In this document: positions 1-10,990 of the stretch, one piece after another
How the letters are laid out: the number at the start of each line of letters is the position of its first letter
How positions within the stretch are numbered: the stretch's first letter is position 1
NCBI RefSeq assembly: GCF_040807025.1
Contig: NC_090954.1
Location: forward strand, 13,409,501 to 13,473,500
Source: Struthio camelus
Taxonomy: Eukaryota; Chordata; Aves; Struthioniformes; Struthionidae
Length of the DNA: 64,000 bases
Direction: 5' to 3'
Notes under the pieces: generated by a model
What the model was told of the DNA's origin: nothing
Database searches by the model: none
What the model saw: the letters and a program-made list of their open reading frames with translations, nothing else
Translations under genes and position numbers: made by a program

Positions 1-650
1 AGGCTGCTAATGGAAAGTGCTGTTAGATTTGACAGAGCAGACCTGATTTTGCTTTATCGGTCTGTCTTTGAAATTTTGCACACAGAAATCAAGTTCTGAG
101 GCACGTAGCCTGCACTGGAAGAATCAAAGGCTGAATCTAAAAGGCGCTTGTGTCAAGTTATTAATATGCAGTCCACCTGACATGTTTCCTTCATATGGGC
201 AAAAGTTGTTTTCTTGTCAAGAATGTCTGTAGGATCTGGAAAACAGAAAGTCATTACTCCCCTCCCCTGTCACCAGGTAGGGCTCTGTAGTAAATAGGAT
301 CAGTTGCAGGGGAAAAAGATGCCGTTTGGTCCAGCAATCCAAATTGCTCTTTTTTGGCCGCACCACGTTACCTTGTGGGGTCAGGGCAAATGTGTGAACA
401 AAGTCTCAATTACGTAGTTGCAGGTTGAGAACTCTGATAAGCCTCATTCCCAAAAAAGAGTCAGTTTGTTATCCATACTGTGGTAAAGTGTTGAGACCTG
501 CAGGCTTCTGTGATGCGTGTTCTTCAAAATACAGCTAGTTATAGATGCAAACAAGTAGCAGGAACATGAGCTTGTTAACAAATGAATATCATTAGCTGGC
601 TGGCATTTGTTCTTCTTTCACTGGGTACCTGCTCCTGTTCTCCCCTCCAG
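1..650 (+). other. DCTN4 upstream intron (partial)
   Basis: Non-coding sequence before the first recognised DCTN4 exon, ending in a pyrimidine-rich acceptor tract at 632-650. No exon matching the conserved segment just before the NKL(V/I)EYYQQ part of DCTN4 was found here. Confidence 0.8.
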
Positions 651-758
651 ATTAACAAACTGGTTGAGTACTACCAGCAGTTGGCTCAGAAAGAGAAGAT
701 CGAGCGGGATCGGAAGAAGCTGGTGCGACGCCGAAACTACATGCCACTGGCCTTTTCG
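651..758 (+). CDS. DCTN4: DCTN4 exon a (first in window)
   Basis: The acceptor is a CT-rich tract ending CCTCCAG at 650 and the donor is GTGAGC at 759. It encodes [15 protein letters not shown] through [11 protein letters not shown] (36 codons, phase 0 in and out). It contains a charged, probably helical stretch. The preceding exon is outside the window. Confidence 0.95.
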
Positions 759-3700
759 GTGAGCTGGGAGCGCAGTCAGAGGAGGAAGTGCGAAGCGCAG
801 CAGCCTCAGCGAGAAAGATCAGATAGATGGAAGCGTGTTAGGGCCGTTCAGCCTTTTTGTTGAGAACAGCGTCAAGGAAATAAGCTAGGGCCCTTGGATT
901 TTCCGGGGACAAACAGTTTTACACCTGTTACTGAGCATTATATTGCTTCTCTCTCTGACAGTCCCCTCTGGAAAAGCCAGAGGGGTTACACTTGCCTTAC
1001 AAGGCAATATGCCAATATGTTGTCAGCAGTGAAAAGCACTGCAACTGTGTCATTCTGGTGATCTAAGACTTATTTTGCATATTGCATCTGTGTGAGGGAG
1101 GTAAGGTAGCTCCTGCCTGCAACAAGAGGGCGTTCAGGATACCAGTGCTGGCGCTTTCTCTGGACAGTTGCATACCATTGTTCAGTAACAGTTAGGTCAG
1201 GATTGTCCTGCACTTGCTTTCTGTGAAATATTAACTGAAATTAATCTTAAGAATTGATTGTGGCCCGAACGACGTGTTTATTCTAACTGTCAGTTAAATG
1301 CTTACTTCATTTAGCTGGGTGACTCTGCATATGCTTGCTACCTCTCAATTAACTGTGCCTGCTCTGTGCCCTTGCTCATGTCTTATGGCTGCATTTTTTG
1401 TCTCCGTTGCTACCTGCTGCTATTTTGGGGGCTGTCCACAGCAACACACTATACACGTAGTGGTAAGTCTTTTCACGGTTTCTGCTGGTGTTAAAGCTCT
1501 CGTAGTACCAATTGAAGCTGCAGGGGCTTTGGCTTGGATGTGCCTAGAAGGAATGCATCTGAAGTCTAACTAGTCAGAGGGTAACATTTGTAACAACAAT
1601 TGTGTTTTATTACTTCACAAACAGTGCATTGCCTTTGGGCAGGTAAGGTACACTTGAAAAGCAGTCCTCACAAAACTTGGCCAACACATAGCTATCTACC
1701 TACCTAAGGTAAATGACACTAATATTAGTCTTCTGATCTTTGGAAAACTGCCAGGTTAGGCTGATTCTTAGGTTTCTTATTTGGTGAGAATTCAGGTTCT
1801 TCAGAGGGGCTCAGAAGGAAGATTTCCACCTCAAAACATCCTGCGTTCAGTTCAGCTGTGGAAAGCGCAGGAGTAGCTAAGCTATTCTTTCCAGTCGGTG
1901 GTGCCTGGAGAGAGAGAGAGTTAGGCCTTTCAGTAACAAGACCTATAGGAAGCTGAACCTGAAGCTGCACTCTACCTTCTCCAGCTGTTTCTAGTGGTAC
2001 TGCAGAGCAGTTCAGATGGGAGCACACCCACTTCAACCCAGTTCTTTAGTCAGTTGAACTCCTGTTCTGCGCTACTTGACACGCAGTTGCTTGGAAGAGA
2101 AGATCAAGTGAGAACATTAGTTGTGCAGGTTGGTGGTTTAAGGAAAGAACAAAAACTCTGAGCAGTAGCCACATACACCTCTCTCTCCCAGTCTGCAGTG
2201 TGGTGGTGATTGTTTTCTCCTTACTAACAGTTTGACCAGAAAAAAAATCTGAGAAGCACTGAATACCTTTCCCTTTTTGCTTTCCTTTGCTTTTCTCCCT
2301 ATGCTTGTTGTGCAGTCCAGAAGATGAGTTTGCGGTGAGTCGTCTTGGCCTGACAGAAAGCAGATCTGAAGCTGACAGTACCTTTTTCCCTGTAGGACAA
2401 ATATGGCCTGGGAACCCGGCTTCAGCGCCAGAGGTCTGGAGCTCCTATCAGCGCGCTTGCTGGACTCTCGTGAGTTTCAGGGTCGGGATCATCTTTGTGG
2501 GAGGGATAGGAGGTGTTGGCAAAAGAACAGTAAAGCAACTCCAAAACAGTGATGAACCATGTCCAGGTAGCACCGAAAGGTGCTTTCGTTTTTGGAGAGC
2601 TGCAGAGGTGTCAAATGCACGGGCAGCTCCAAATAGGTAGCCTCCTCAAAGAAACAGTTAACTGCTCCTCTCTTTGCACGCTCACTGTTGTCTTGCTGTC
2701 CCAGTTTTGGCTGTTCTCTGTGGTATAAAACAATTACTAATGTTGCTGTATGCCTTATTTAATGACTGAGTTGTGCCGCCTTTCACTTCAGACTGAAAGA
2801 AGGAGAGGACCAAAAGGAGATCAAGATTGAGCCAGCTGATGCAGTAGAAGAAGTAGAACCCCTTCCTGAGGATTACTACACCAGACCAATCAATCTGACA
2901 GAAGGTGATACCTTAATATTCTATCCCTTTTTGCACTTGCGTTCTATAACGTGAGCAGTTGAGGTTCGTAATGTTCCCTGGTTTTAGTAAACTTTCTGCT
3001 GGGATTGAAATGTTGACGTTAATAAAGTGATGTGAAATTTCTGACTGTTTAGATGGTAACTCTGCAGCTCAGCTTCATGTTATACAGGGAGAGCTGAAAG
3101 CCAGAGAAGTCAGATCTATTTACTGTTGTTTCATTTTATTGCTGACCTGAATTTCTCTGCGTGTGAAGTGCCGACTTTAGGCTGGAGAAAAGGTCTGACA
3201 TCCTTTTCCAAATAATAGCAGGAAACAAAGAACTGGCTGTACTGCTGGGGGATTGGCACGTTAACTGAGCTGTTAAGTAACAATAGTGTGTTATTTGGAC
3301 ATCAGTTTGAAACAGCTTGTGTACACCTGAGTTATTTAGCTGGCTCCTGATCTAATCAAATATTGTAAATTGACAAGGGGACTTTCGGGAGTGAATGGTG
3401 TAAAACCGTGGGTGCAGGCAGCAATGTGCACTTCCTGTTGAGGTGGCCCTGAGTAAGGGCGGATGTCCTCTGCAGGACTACAAAGCCCACCAGTATTAAA
3501 GGTTTTGGGGAGGGGGTGGATCTTTAGTCACCTTCCCTTATGAGACTCTGTCAGCGTGAAAATAGGAGGCTGGTAAAGAAGACAAACTTAATGGTCCTCT
3601 GCAGTTAGGGAAAGGCTGTCAAGTGGCTCACTGCCAGCTGGACAGTAGGGAGTCCATGGGGAGCCTGTTTTTTGGGAGAAGTCCTTGAAGTTTGGATTTG

Positions 3701-6700
3701 GGAGTTCCCTGCCTCTGTGTTGTGTAGCCACTAATTCTTTGCACCAGTCTGAGCTATACAAACTCCTTGCTGAGAAGTGATATATTCTACTTGTGCAGTG
3801 CCCCACTGTGAGGGTAACAAAGTTACAAAAACTGCTTTGCTCTTAGGGAAAAATATTCTAGAGGGAAACAAAACACTGTTTCCTTTCCAGCTGAGCTTTG
3901 CCTAGAGATCAGGGTACTTAATGTTTCTTTTGGGCTGACTCTGATGTGGCATTGCTGTTACCATGCCCTCCAGGGCAGCCTTTTGTAGGCCCCTATCCTT
4001 GCATTCAGGTGTTTCTAGAAACACCCATACCTATCGGTGATTTTGGCGTTACTGGATGCAAATGAAATTAAGTTTCTTAGAGCATGTAACGTGCTTGCGC
4101 TGAGTGCACTGCGCTTAGTGCGGTGCATATATATGCAATCTGGCTTGAGTTTCAATGCTGCAGTAAGACATGAATTTAGTCTTGCTTTCTGTGTACCAAG
4201 TGACGACTCTGCGTCAGCGTCTGCTGCAGCCTGACTTCCAGCCAATCTGTGCTTCCCAGCTCTACCCACGCCATAAGCACCTCCTGATCAAACGTTCGCT
4301 GCGCTGTCGGGTAGGTAATTAAATACAAAAATAGAAGTTTTTTCCGGGCTCTGAGATCCTGGATTGTAGGAAACAGGCTGTGTGTTCCTTTTTGAAAGGA
4401 ACTGCTCAAACACTGTTAAAAGTTCTCGACCAGAGTACTGGTAACAGCAGCAGCAGATGAAGGAGGCTGTAGCATCTTTGACGTGTGATAGAGAATGTGA
4501 AATGGGCCACATTCTCAAAGATACATAAAGATACAAAAGTGGATTTGCAGAAGGGTCTACGTGGTCTGTCTAGGTGAAGAATCATACTGCAAAAATCACT
4601 GGGATGTTACCAGTACAGTTGTCATTATAAAATTTCTGCTGTTACTGAAGACAAAAATTATGTCAGCAAACACAGACAAAATAGAGTGCAGAATACAGGT
4701 AATGTCCTTAGAACACAGACAGAAGGAGAGCATCTCGGAGATGAAAAGCGGAGAGCTGAGGAATGAAGACAGGCAAATATCACGTCCAAGTTCTCCCGTT
4801 GGCTTACTAGATCTTCAACAAACCGCTTTCTCTGTGAAACAGGGATAGTTTTCATCTAGTTCCCAGAGCAATACAGTAATGTTCTTGCTAGGTATTCAAG
4901 ATGGAGAATGCTTTGCAAATGCACAAGTGCAGAGTATTTTCTCAGAAATAATGAATCACAGGCTGAGCCTGTATTTGAAGAGTAGCTTTTTGTTGTTGTT
5001 GTTCTGGAGTGTCAAAGAGCTGTAGGGTTTTTCTTGTTTTTGTTTTTTTGCCTTCCTCCTGCTGCGGTCAGTGAACGTCTCAAGTATTTTTAAGCCTGGT
5101 TCCAAATCTTGTGTTTCTGCAATTGCACTGATAGTGCTAGATATGACACTTTCAAAGTATCAATAACTTGACCCAGCCACATCTAGGCTGCTTTTATGTG
5201 CTGCGCTAGAAGCTGGTAAATACTGTGGCTATCAGCATTGTGCTTGCAGCTCTGATTCTTCGGTGTGTGACTGCACCCTGTCTTTCAGTGCTAATTAAAA
5301 TATCTTTGCCTCTAGAAATGTGAACATAACCTGAGCAAGCCAGAATTCAATCCAACATCTATCAAATTCAAGATCCAGCTGGTTGCTGTGTAAGTAAGAT
5401 ATGGGGATGGGGGAGAACAGCTGTCTGCCAATTCTTAGTTAAAGCCTTATTTGCATTCCTTCTGTGCTCTTGATTTGACCTCTCGGGCACAATCACTTTT
5501 TAAATTTTGCTGAACTGTAGTAAGTTTTGCTTTCTGACCTAACAAAAGGTTTGCTGAGGGTTTGAGCAGTTTGAAAGAGACGCTACGTGCTAGTCCAGCC
5601 TCACCCAATAGCAGGAGTTGATAGGTTTATCAACCTGTCAACCAAAGGACGCTTCATCTGGCTGTTTAATGTAAGCTAAGCTCTAATAGTGTTAAACAAG
5701 TTAGCTGGATGTCTGTGAATGTATACTTCTGCTTTAAAGAAGTAAGTTACAGCAATGCAGTTCATTTTGGTCATTTTGATTTGTTCTTCTTGCAGTAACT
5801 ATATCCCTGAAGTGAGAATCATGTCTATTCCCAACCTGCGCTACATGAAGGTCAGTACTGTCTTCCAGAAACATCTTAGGATGAGACACAGCTGAGATGT
5901 GTGGATGTAGACCTTTTAAAAAAGTTTATACGGTGTAATGCTTGTTTCTTGAGGCTTTGCTCACTTCATGCATCAAGGAGGGCACCGGAGTTAAGGGAGT
6001 GATAAGAATAACGCTAAATGTACTTGTCGCTTTGCATGAATAGACTACACTGCAACGTGACATGGGGTATCAGGCTAGCATGTCGGGAAGAAAAGGTACT
6101 GAGTGGGGATCTGGGCTAGATTCCTAAGGTGTGCATTTCTAATCTTAAGGAAGAGTGCTGCATGGCTTTACCATCGTTCTTAGGGGTTGGGGGTGGTCAT
6201 CGGTATCTGTGGTACCAGTTTTGAAGGCATTGATCAGTCGCCTACAGAAGGCGGAAGTAACAGTAAAACAGATTTTTAGAATAACTGCTTCTTGAACTGT
6301 TTCCTGAATCTCCTCAGGAGAGCCAAGTCCTTCTGACTCTGACCAATCCAGTGGAGAACATCACACATGTCACGCTGCTGGAGTGCGAGGAGGGAGACCC
6401 TGACAATATCAACAGTACTGCCAAGGTATTGTGCCCTCCCTGTTGCACTAACCCAGGCCCTTTCCAAGGCTCTCCACTTCCACCTATCTATCCCTAGGTT
6501 GCACCTTTGACATGTGCTTCGGTCCCTGTTGACTGCATTACGTTTGCCTCCTTGGAGGCTTAAATAACTGTCACCAACATAAACGTCATTCTTAGGTAGT
6601 AAAATATTTTGCATGTGTGCCTGTTCATTGAGATCCGCAACTCAAGGGAGAAATATACAGTGGCCACTTTGCTGGAGGGGTGGGAACCAGAATGAAAGAG

Positions 6701-7903
6701 TGGTGGAAAAGCAGAGAATGATTCCCTTTTCTGTTGAGCTTTAGTTAAGCAGCCTTCAGAAGGGAAGGGCTCTCCCCTGCTTGCAGTATGGGTGATGGGC
6801 CTCCTCTCTCTCTGCTGTTTCAGGTGGCAGTTCCTCCCAAGGAGCTTATTCTGGCTGGCAAAGATGCTGCAGCAGAATATGATGAGCTGGCAGAGCCTCA
6901 AGACTTTCAGGATGACCCTGAGTAAGTGCTGTCTTCCCTGTGTCCATCCTGTACTTAAAACAATTGGCACTTCAGCCAAGTAACGTACTGCTTTTCTGTC
7001 TATCTTAAGCATGTCTGTCTCGTTCTGTGTTTTTTGTTGTTGTTTTGGGTTTTTTTGGCAGAGATTAGAAATGCAAATCTTATCTTTTCTGCTTGTGGTT
7101 TGGACTATTCAAGAAATATTACCTTACCTGGAGGCAGGGTGTGCTGTTGTAGCAACTGGGTTATAGGTGGCAATACTGATTCTCTCTGTGAAGAGAGAAT
7201 CTCTCATTTCACAAGAATGCTCTGTGAAATCTTTCCCTTTGCAAGCAAAAGGGTCATAGCAGTGGTGTGAACTACGCAGTAGTACTGTGTGCTACGCAGA
7301 GGTCCCTTCAGTCTTCAAAATGGGAAAAGTTCTGTAGCCTCTTACAGAGCTACTTCAATCATGTGTCGTGGCCCTTCTGTATTGCACAACTGGATACGTT
7401 AACTCCCGTGACCAAAGCAGAGATGTTCTGTGTGACAGGCGTGCAAACAGTTGCCAGCAGAAAGGGAGGTACACACGTTTCGATCGTGAGGTGGGAGGAG
7501 GGACTTGGGGCCCTCTAGGAAGAGAGCAGCAGGGAGTAAGCTACAGGCTGGAGGAATTGTTCTAGTAGGGCAGATTCAGCCCCCAGGCTGTAAACTGAGC
7601 ATCCCGCTCGTGGTATCGGAATAAATCTTTGCAAAACAAACGTTTGAGAGCTTGGCTGACGCAGTATCCTCTTGTTTTCTGTCCTGCAGCATTATTGCCT
7701 TCAGAAAAGCCAATAAGGTAGGAGTTTTCATCAAGGTCACTCCACAGAAAGAGGAGGGCGACGTGACCGTGAGTTTTAAGATGAAGCATGAGTTTAAAAA
7801 CCTTGCTGCTCCAATCCGGCCCAGTGAGGAAAGCGATCAGAGCTCTGAGGTCATCTGGCTCACCCATCACGTGGAGCTCAGCCTTGGTCCAGTGCTCCCA
7901 TAA
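651..7903 (+). CDS. DCTN4: Dynactin subunit 4 (p62), 3' part, nine exons
   Basis: This is a pointed-end subunit of the dynactin complex, which links cytoplasmic dynein to cargo and to the Arp1 filament. Joining 651-758, 2396-2469, 2792-2904, 4201-4310, 5316-5389, 5796-5850, 6318-6425, 6824-6921 and 7690-7903 gives 954 nt, or 317 residues plus TAA. All junctions are AG/GT and all phases close. The translation follows human DCTN4 from about residue 144 to the end, for example [62 protein letters not shown] and the C-terminal [10 protein letters not shown]. The N-terminal cysteine-rich zinc-binding part lies upstream of the window, and positions 1-650 carry no earlier exon I can recognise. The gene is followed on the same strand by RBM22. 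Identification rests on recalled family sequence. Confidence 0.97.
2396..2469 (+). CDS. DCTN4: DCTN4 exon b
   Basis: The acceptor is CCCTGTAG at 2395 and the donor GTGAGT at 2470. It encodes [20 protein letters not shown] and following residues, leaves phase 2, and the split serine is completed by exon c. Confidence 0.95.
2792..2904 (+). CDS. DCTN4: DCTN4 exon c
   Basis: The acceptor is CACTTCAG at 2791 and the donor GTGATA at 2905. It encodes the acidic [20 protein letters not shown] stretch and [15 protein letters not shown]. Phase 2 in, phase 1 out. Confidence 0.95.
4201..4310 (+). CDS. DCTN4: DCTN4 exon d
   Basis: The acceptor ends ACCAAG at 4200 (AAG rather than CAG) after a T-rich tract; the donor is GTAGGT at 4311. 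It encodes [20 protein letters not shown] and [17 protein letters not shown]. Phase 1 in, phase 0 out. Confidence 0.95.
5316..5389 (+). CDS. DCTN4: DCTN4 exon e
   Basis: The acceptor is CCTCTAG at 5315 and the donor GTAAGT at 5390. It encodes [19 protein letters not shown] and IQLVAV. Phase 0 in, phase 2 out. Confidence 0.95.
5796..5850 (+). CDS. DCTN4: DCTN4 exon f
   Basis: The acceptor is TTCTTGCAG at 5795 and the donor GTCAGT at 5851. It encodes [18 protein letters not shown]. Phase 2 in, phase 0 out. The +2 T/C donor is within the normal range. Confidence 0.95.
6318..6425 (+). CDS. DCTN4: DCTN4 exon g
   Basis: The acceptor is TCCTCAG at 6317 and the donor GTATTG at 6426. It encodes [20 protein letters not shown], then [16 protein letters not shown]. 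Phase 0 on both sides. Confidence 0.95.
6824..6921 (+). CDS. DCTN4: DCTN4 exon h
   Basis: The acceptor is TTTCAG at 6823 and the donor GTAAGT at 6922. It encodes [20 protein letters not shown] and [12 protein letters not shown], with the following aspartate split to the next exon. Confidence 0.95.
7690..7903 (+). CDS. DCTN4: DCTN4 terminal coding exon
   Basis: The acceptor is TCCTGCAG at 7689. It encodes [20 protein letters not shown] through [12 protein letters not shown] and stops at TAA 7901-7903. It has the same C-terminus length as the mammalian protein. Confidence 0.96.
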
Positions 7904-8775
7904 ACGCTCCCAACACCTGCATCCCGAGGGCTGGCCACAGGATAGACTGTCACAGTAGAAGAATGCACCCTGATGAGAAGTTCTGTGAGAGATCCTCTAT
8001 GATGTGTGGATGTGTGCCAGGGACTCCAGCCAAGCCACGAGGAGGAAGCTGCATGGGTGTGGGCAAGGGTACCGTGTTTTTGGATGATTTGTTCTTTTCT
8101 CTCCTCTTATTGTAGTGCCCACTAACTACCACTCCGTTTCCCCGCACCACCATGTGCTAGTTTAACTTACAGCACATTTTTCAGCACAGAGAAAGATGTA
8201 TGTAGCTTTCTCCAGATCTGCACTACACCTAGCTGAATTTTTCTTTATCAACAGAAAAGAACCTATATTGGTCTGTCTTCATCATGTCCTCCCACAAAGC
8301 TAATGTTACGTGCTCAGCTATGGAATTCTTCTTTTCCACACAGAGCTATGCCCTTCCTGAGGAAACATTTTAGGAGGTGGCCACGTCTGCTTCATTATAG
8401 TCAAGTCTCTCTTGCAGCCGGATGTTGTTTTTTTTTTCTTTTGTTTTCTTCTTCCTAATAGGATCCCTCAAATGTGGGAGACTCGGAGGTACAATTGTTT
8501 CTCTTGTTATGAAAAAACACTTTGGCGTGCGTAGCTTGTTTGGCCAAGGTGATAAATCTGTCTTCACAAAGGAAATGATCAGTTTGCCTTTAAACTCAAA
8601 ACATAGTATACTGTAGTGTTCATGGATTTGACTGGCAACCAGTCCGACTGTAAGCCTGCTGTGTTGCAAGATGGATTGGGTAGCATGATGCTTTACAAAT
8701 TGGGAATCGGATTCTGATACAGCTCTTTACTGAGGCAAGGATGTCTCTGAGAGGTTGCCTGGCAGTCTTCATATC

Positions 8776-8781
8776 AATAAA
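8776..8781 (+). terminator. DCTN4: Poly(A) signal, proximal, DCTN4
   Basis: Canonical AATAAA followed by TG-rich sequence (TTGTGTTAATG) within 15 nt. It lies 873 nt after the stop codon. Use is inferred. Confidence 0.6.
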
Positions 8782-10061
8782 ATTGTGTTAATGGGGATAG
8801 CAACCAGAGAGTATGAAATTTGGAGAGTTAAGATTAGGACCGGTATACATAAAACTCCACGGGGTGTTCAAGTTCATACTTAGTCTTTTTCCTGCTATAG
8901 GAGGGTGAGGAAAAATGCAAAGGAGGAAATACTGTTATACTTTAACTAGCCTATACTACACCATTATAAAAAGATAACTTATCCATGGTGTAACCAGGGT
9001 GTAGTTTGGCTGCAGTCCAAGCTAAAAACGGTAACCAAGAGCAGTGTACCCCTGATACCAGATACCAGTAGCTACAATAGCATAGTGCAGGCCGGCAAGA
9101 TTCCTCTTCCTGCTGGGACTTCAGTTGCGTTCCCAATTCAGGCGTTAACCTTTGTTAAACACTTCTGGTGGTCTTTAACATGATGGTGATATTGGGAAAG
9201 GCTGAAATACCAGTCAGTTACGGTTTTATTGCTTGAGACTTAAGACACGGTTCTGCCAGTCTAAAGTTGCAATGCCTCTGTATGAGAGGGAGGGATCGTG
9301 CTGCCCCCCTCTCCTAGGGAAGTAACGATGCAGCAAATAGGGCTTGGTGCGCCTAAAAATGCGTCTTGCTTAAAGGAAGAAACCTGCCTGTGGGTGGCCA
9401 GAGGGTTGGACTTGACAGCTCTGCAGGGGAAGCACGCCTTATCCCCATTGTGCAATGGGTCTCAAAGCAGCGAGGCTTCATGTTTACAGGTTTGCGTAGG
9501 CCCTACACAGACATACAGCATGAGTTTAAGAAGTGTAGTTTGTATTTATTCTTCATGTATAGTGTTAGTGTCTGCTGCTGTTTTACCTTTCAAGATAACA
9601 AAACACTTAAGCTTTGGCCATGAGTTCTCTTCTTTAGCCAAATAGCTGGCACCCCTTGCAACACTAACGAGGACGAGCAGGCTTTGGGACGAGCGTTGGC
9701 TGACGAGGCCTGTTGACCTGCAGCTCGTGGTCCCTCTGGTGAAAGAGGAATTTGAAACTGGGATTTTGCTGTATTTGGTGGGTTCTTTGGCTGTTATTTA
9801 TGTTATAGGAAAATAAGATGTACTTGTGGGCTCTCAGTCGCTAGTTTGAAAGCTAAAGGGTGTGTTGACTTTTTTCTCTCTAACTAGTCCGGTGCATTTT
9901 CTTCTCCCTTTAGACGCTTATAGGAGCTAGGAGTAGCGTTCGCTGTGTCTTTACGTCTGTCTGTGCGGAAGCGCCTGGCCGCGCTCTGCCTCTGTCGGTG
10001 TCTGCCCCTTACAGACGGGCGCCTGCGTTGCCTTACTGCTTAATTTCATGTAGTGAACTTC

Positions 10062-10067
10062 AATAAA
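10062..10067 (+). terminator. DCTN4: Poly(A) signal, distal, DCTN4 candidate
   Basis: Canonical AATAAA about 2.16 kb after the stop and about 550 bp before the RBM22 start. If used, DCTN4 transcripts end about 100 bp from the 41-bp minisatellite. Confidence 0.5.
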
Positions 10068-10171
10068 GCAAAGTTGCCTCTCTGCTGCTTTTGCCCTGGT
10101 GCTGCTTACTCTGCCCTCAGAAAAAAAGGTTCCTCTTGGCGTGTCCGACCCGGCTTCCCCCCCCCCCCCCC

Positions 10172-10365
10172 GCCCTCCGCAAGGGGTCCGGCCGGCCCCA
10201 AAAACCCCCCCGCAAGGGGTCCGGCCGGCCCCACAACCCCTCCCCCGCCCTCCGCAAGGGGTCCGGCCGGCCCCACAACCCTCCCCCGCCCTCCGCAAGG
10301 GGTCCGGCCGGCCCCACAACCCTCCCCCGCCCTCCGCAAGGGGTCCGGCCGGCCCCACAACCCCC
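10172..10365. repeat. 41-bp minisatellite, 5 copies, upstream of RBM22
   Basis: A core GCAAGGGGTCCGGCCGG recurs at 10179, 10212, 10254, 10295 and 10336 (spacings 33, 42, 41, 41). Units are joined by CCCCACAACC and C-rich linkers. The first interval is shortened by about 8 bp. The array follows a C13-C15 run at 10157-10171 and contains many CpG and GGCCGGCC sites. Confidence 0.95.
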
Positions 10366-10429
10366 TCTGCCTTCTCCGCCACGCTCCCACGGCTGTGAGC
10401 TGGGCTCTATAGTTTGCAGTGCCTAGAGC

Positions 10430-10990
10430 GTCCCTACGGTGCGACACTCTGGCGCCCTCCCGCCCTCACCTCCTTCCTCACTCTTTGCTTCCCCCGCCCT
10501 CAGAGGAGCGTCGCTGGTGCAGGTGGCGAACGCTTCCGGCCCCGCTGCCTGCCGGGACGGAGGCGGAGCGGCGCGAGGGCTTCCGGCGGCGGCGGGTTGC
10601 GGAACGGGGGCGTCCGCCATGTCGACGTCGCTGGGCTCCAACACCTACAACCGGCAGAACTGGGAGGACGCGGTGAGCGGGGGCGCGGCCGGGGGGCGCG
10701 GGGAGCCGCTGCCGCCGGGCGAGGGGCTCCGCGGTGGCCCTGGCCCCCGCGGCCGGGCAGCTCGGCGCTGCGGCGCTGGCGCGGCCGGGAGCCGGGGAGG
10801 TCTGCGGGCGCTGGCGGGCTCGGCCGGGCCTCCCCGGCGGCCGCGGCCCTGCTCGCTCCAGCCGCGGCCCTTTCGGGGCGGGCGCCGAGGGGCTCTGCTG
10901 GGGCCCGGCCCCGGGAGCTGAGCCCTCCGAAACGGGCGCTTCGGGCAGGAAGAGCCGGCGGGTCGCGGCTGTCGCGCGTTGCGGGGCTCC
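10430..10990 (+). promoter_or_regulatory. RBM22: RBM22 CpG-island promoter region
   Basis: CpG density rises sharply around the first RBM22 exon compared with DCTN4 and the RBM22 introns. There is no TATA box in the 100 bp before the ATG, as expected for a housekeeping gene. The transcription start itself cannot be placed from sequence alone. Confidence 0.7.
10619..10672 (+). CDS. RBM22: RBM22 exon 1 (start codon)
   Basis: ATG 10619-10621; encodes [18 protein letters not shown]; donor GTGAGC at 10673; phase 0. Residue 2 is Ser where I recall Ala in the human protein. Confidence 0.97.

Larger units (their letters stand above)
759..7689 (+). other. DCTN4 introns
   Basis: The eight introns are 759-2395, 2470-2791, 2905-4200, 4311-5315, 5390-5795, 5851-6317, 6426-6823 and 6922-7689. 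They are moderately AT-rich with the usual T tracts before acceptors. Two local structures stand out: a 14-bp palindrome at 4124-4137 and a perfect 10-bp hairpin at 7178-7201 (both in findings). I see no RNA gene or recognisable transposon. Confidence 0.8.
7904..10090 (+). other. DCTN4: DCTN4 3' UTR and DCTN4-RBM22 interval
   Basis: Non-coding sequence after the DCTN4 stop. AATAAA occurs at 8776-8781 and again at 10062-10067, the latter followed within 50 nt by a TG-containing tract. The 3' UTR could therefore be about 0.9 kb or about 2.2 kb. Nothing else is recognised here. Confidence 0.6.

Noticed and set aside
2316-2334. A possible 19-nt microexon between DCTN4 exons a and b (TGTTGTGCAG ... 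GTGAGT)
   Set aside because: 19 nt (or 14 nt with the second AG) would break the frame between phase-0 exons. Likely a decoy.
9951-10447. Open frames of 100-143 codons with GRTPCGGRG-like repeats
   Set aside because: Translations of the 41-bp minisatellite in different frames.
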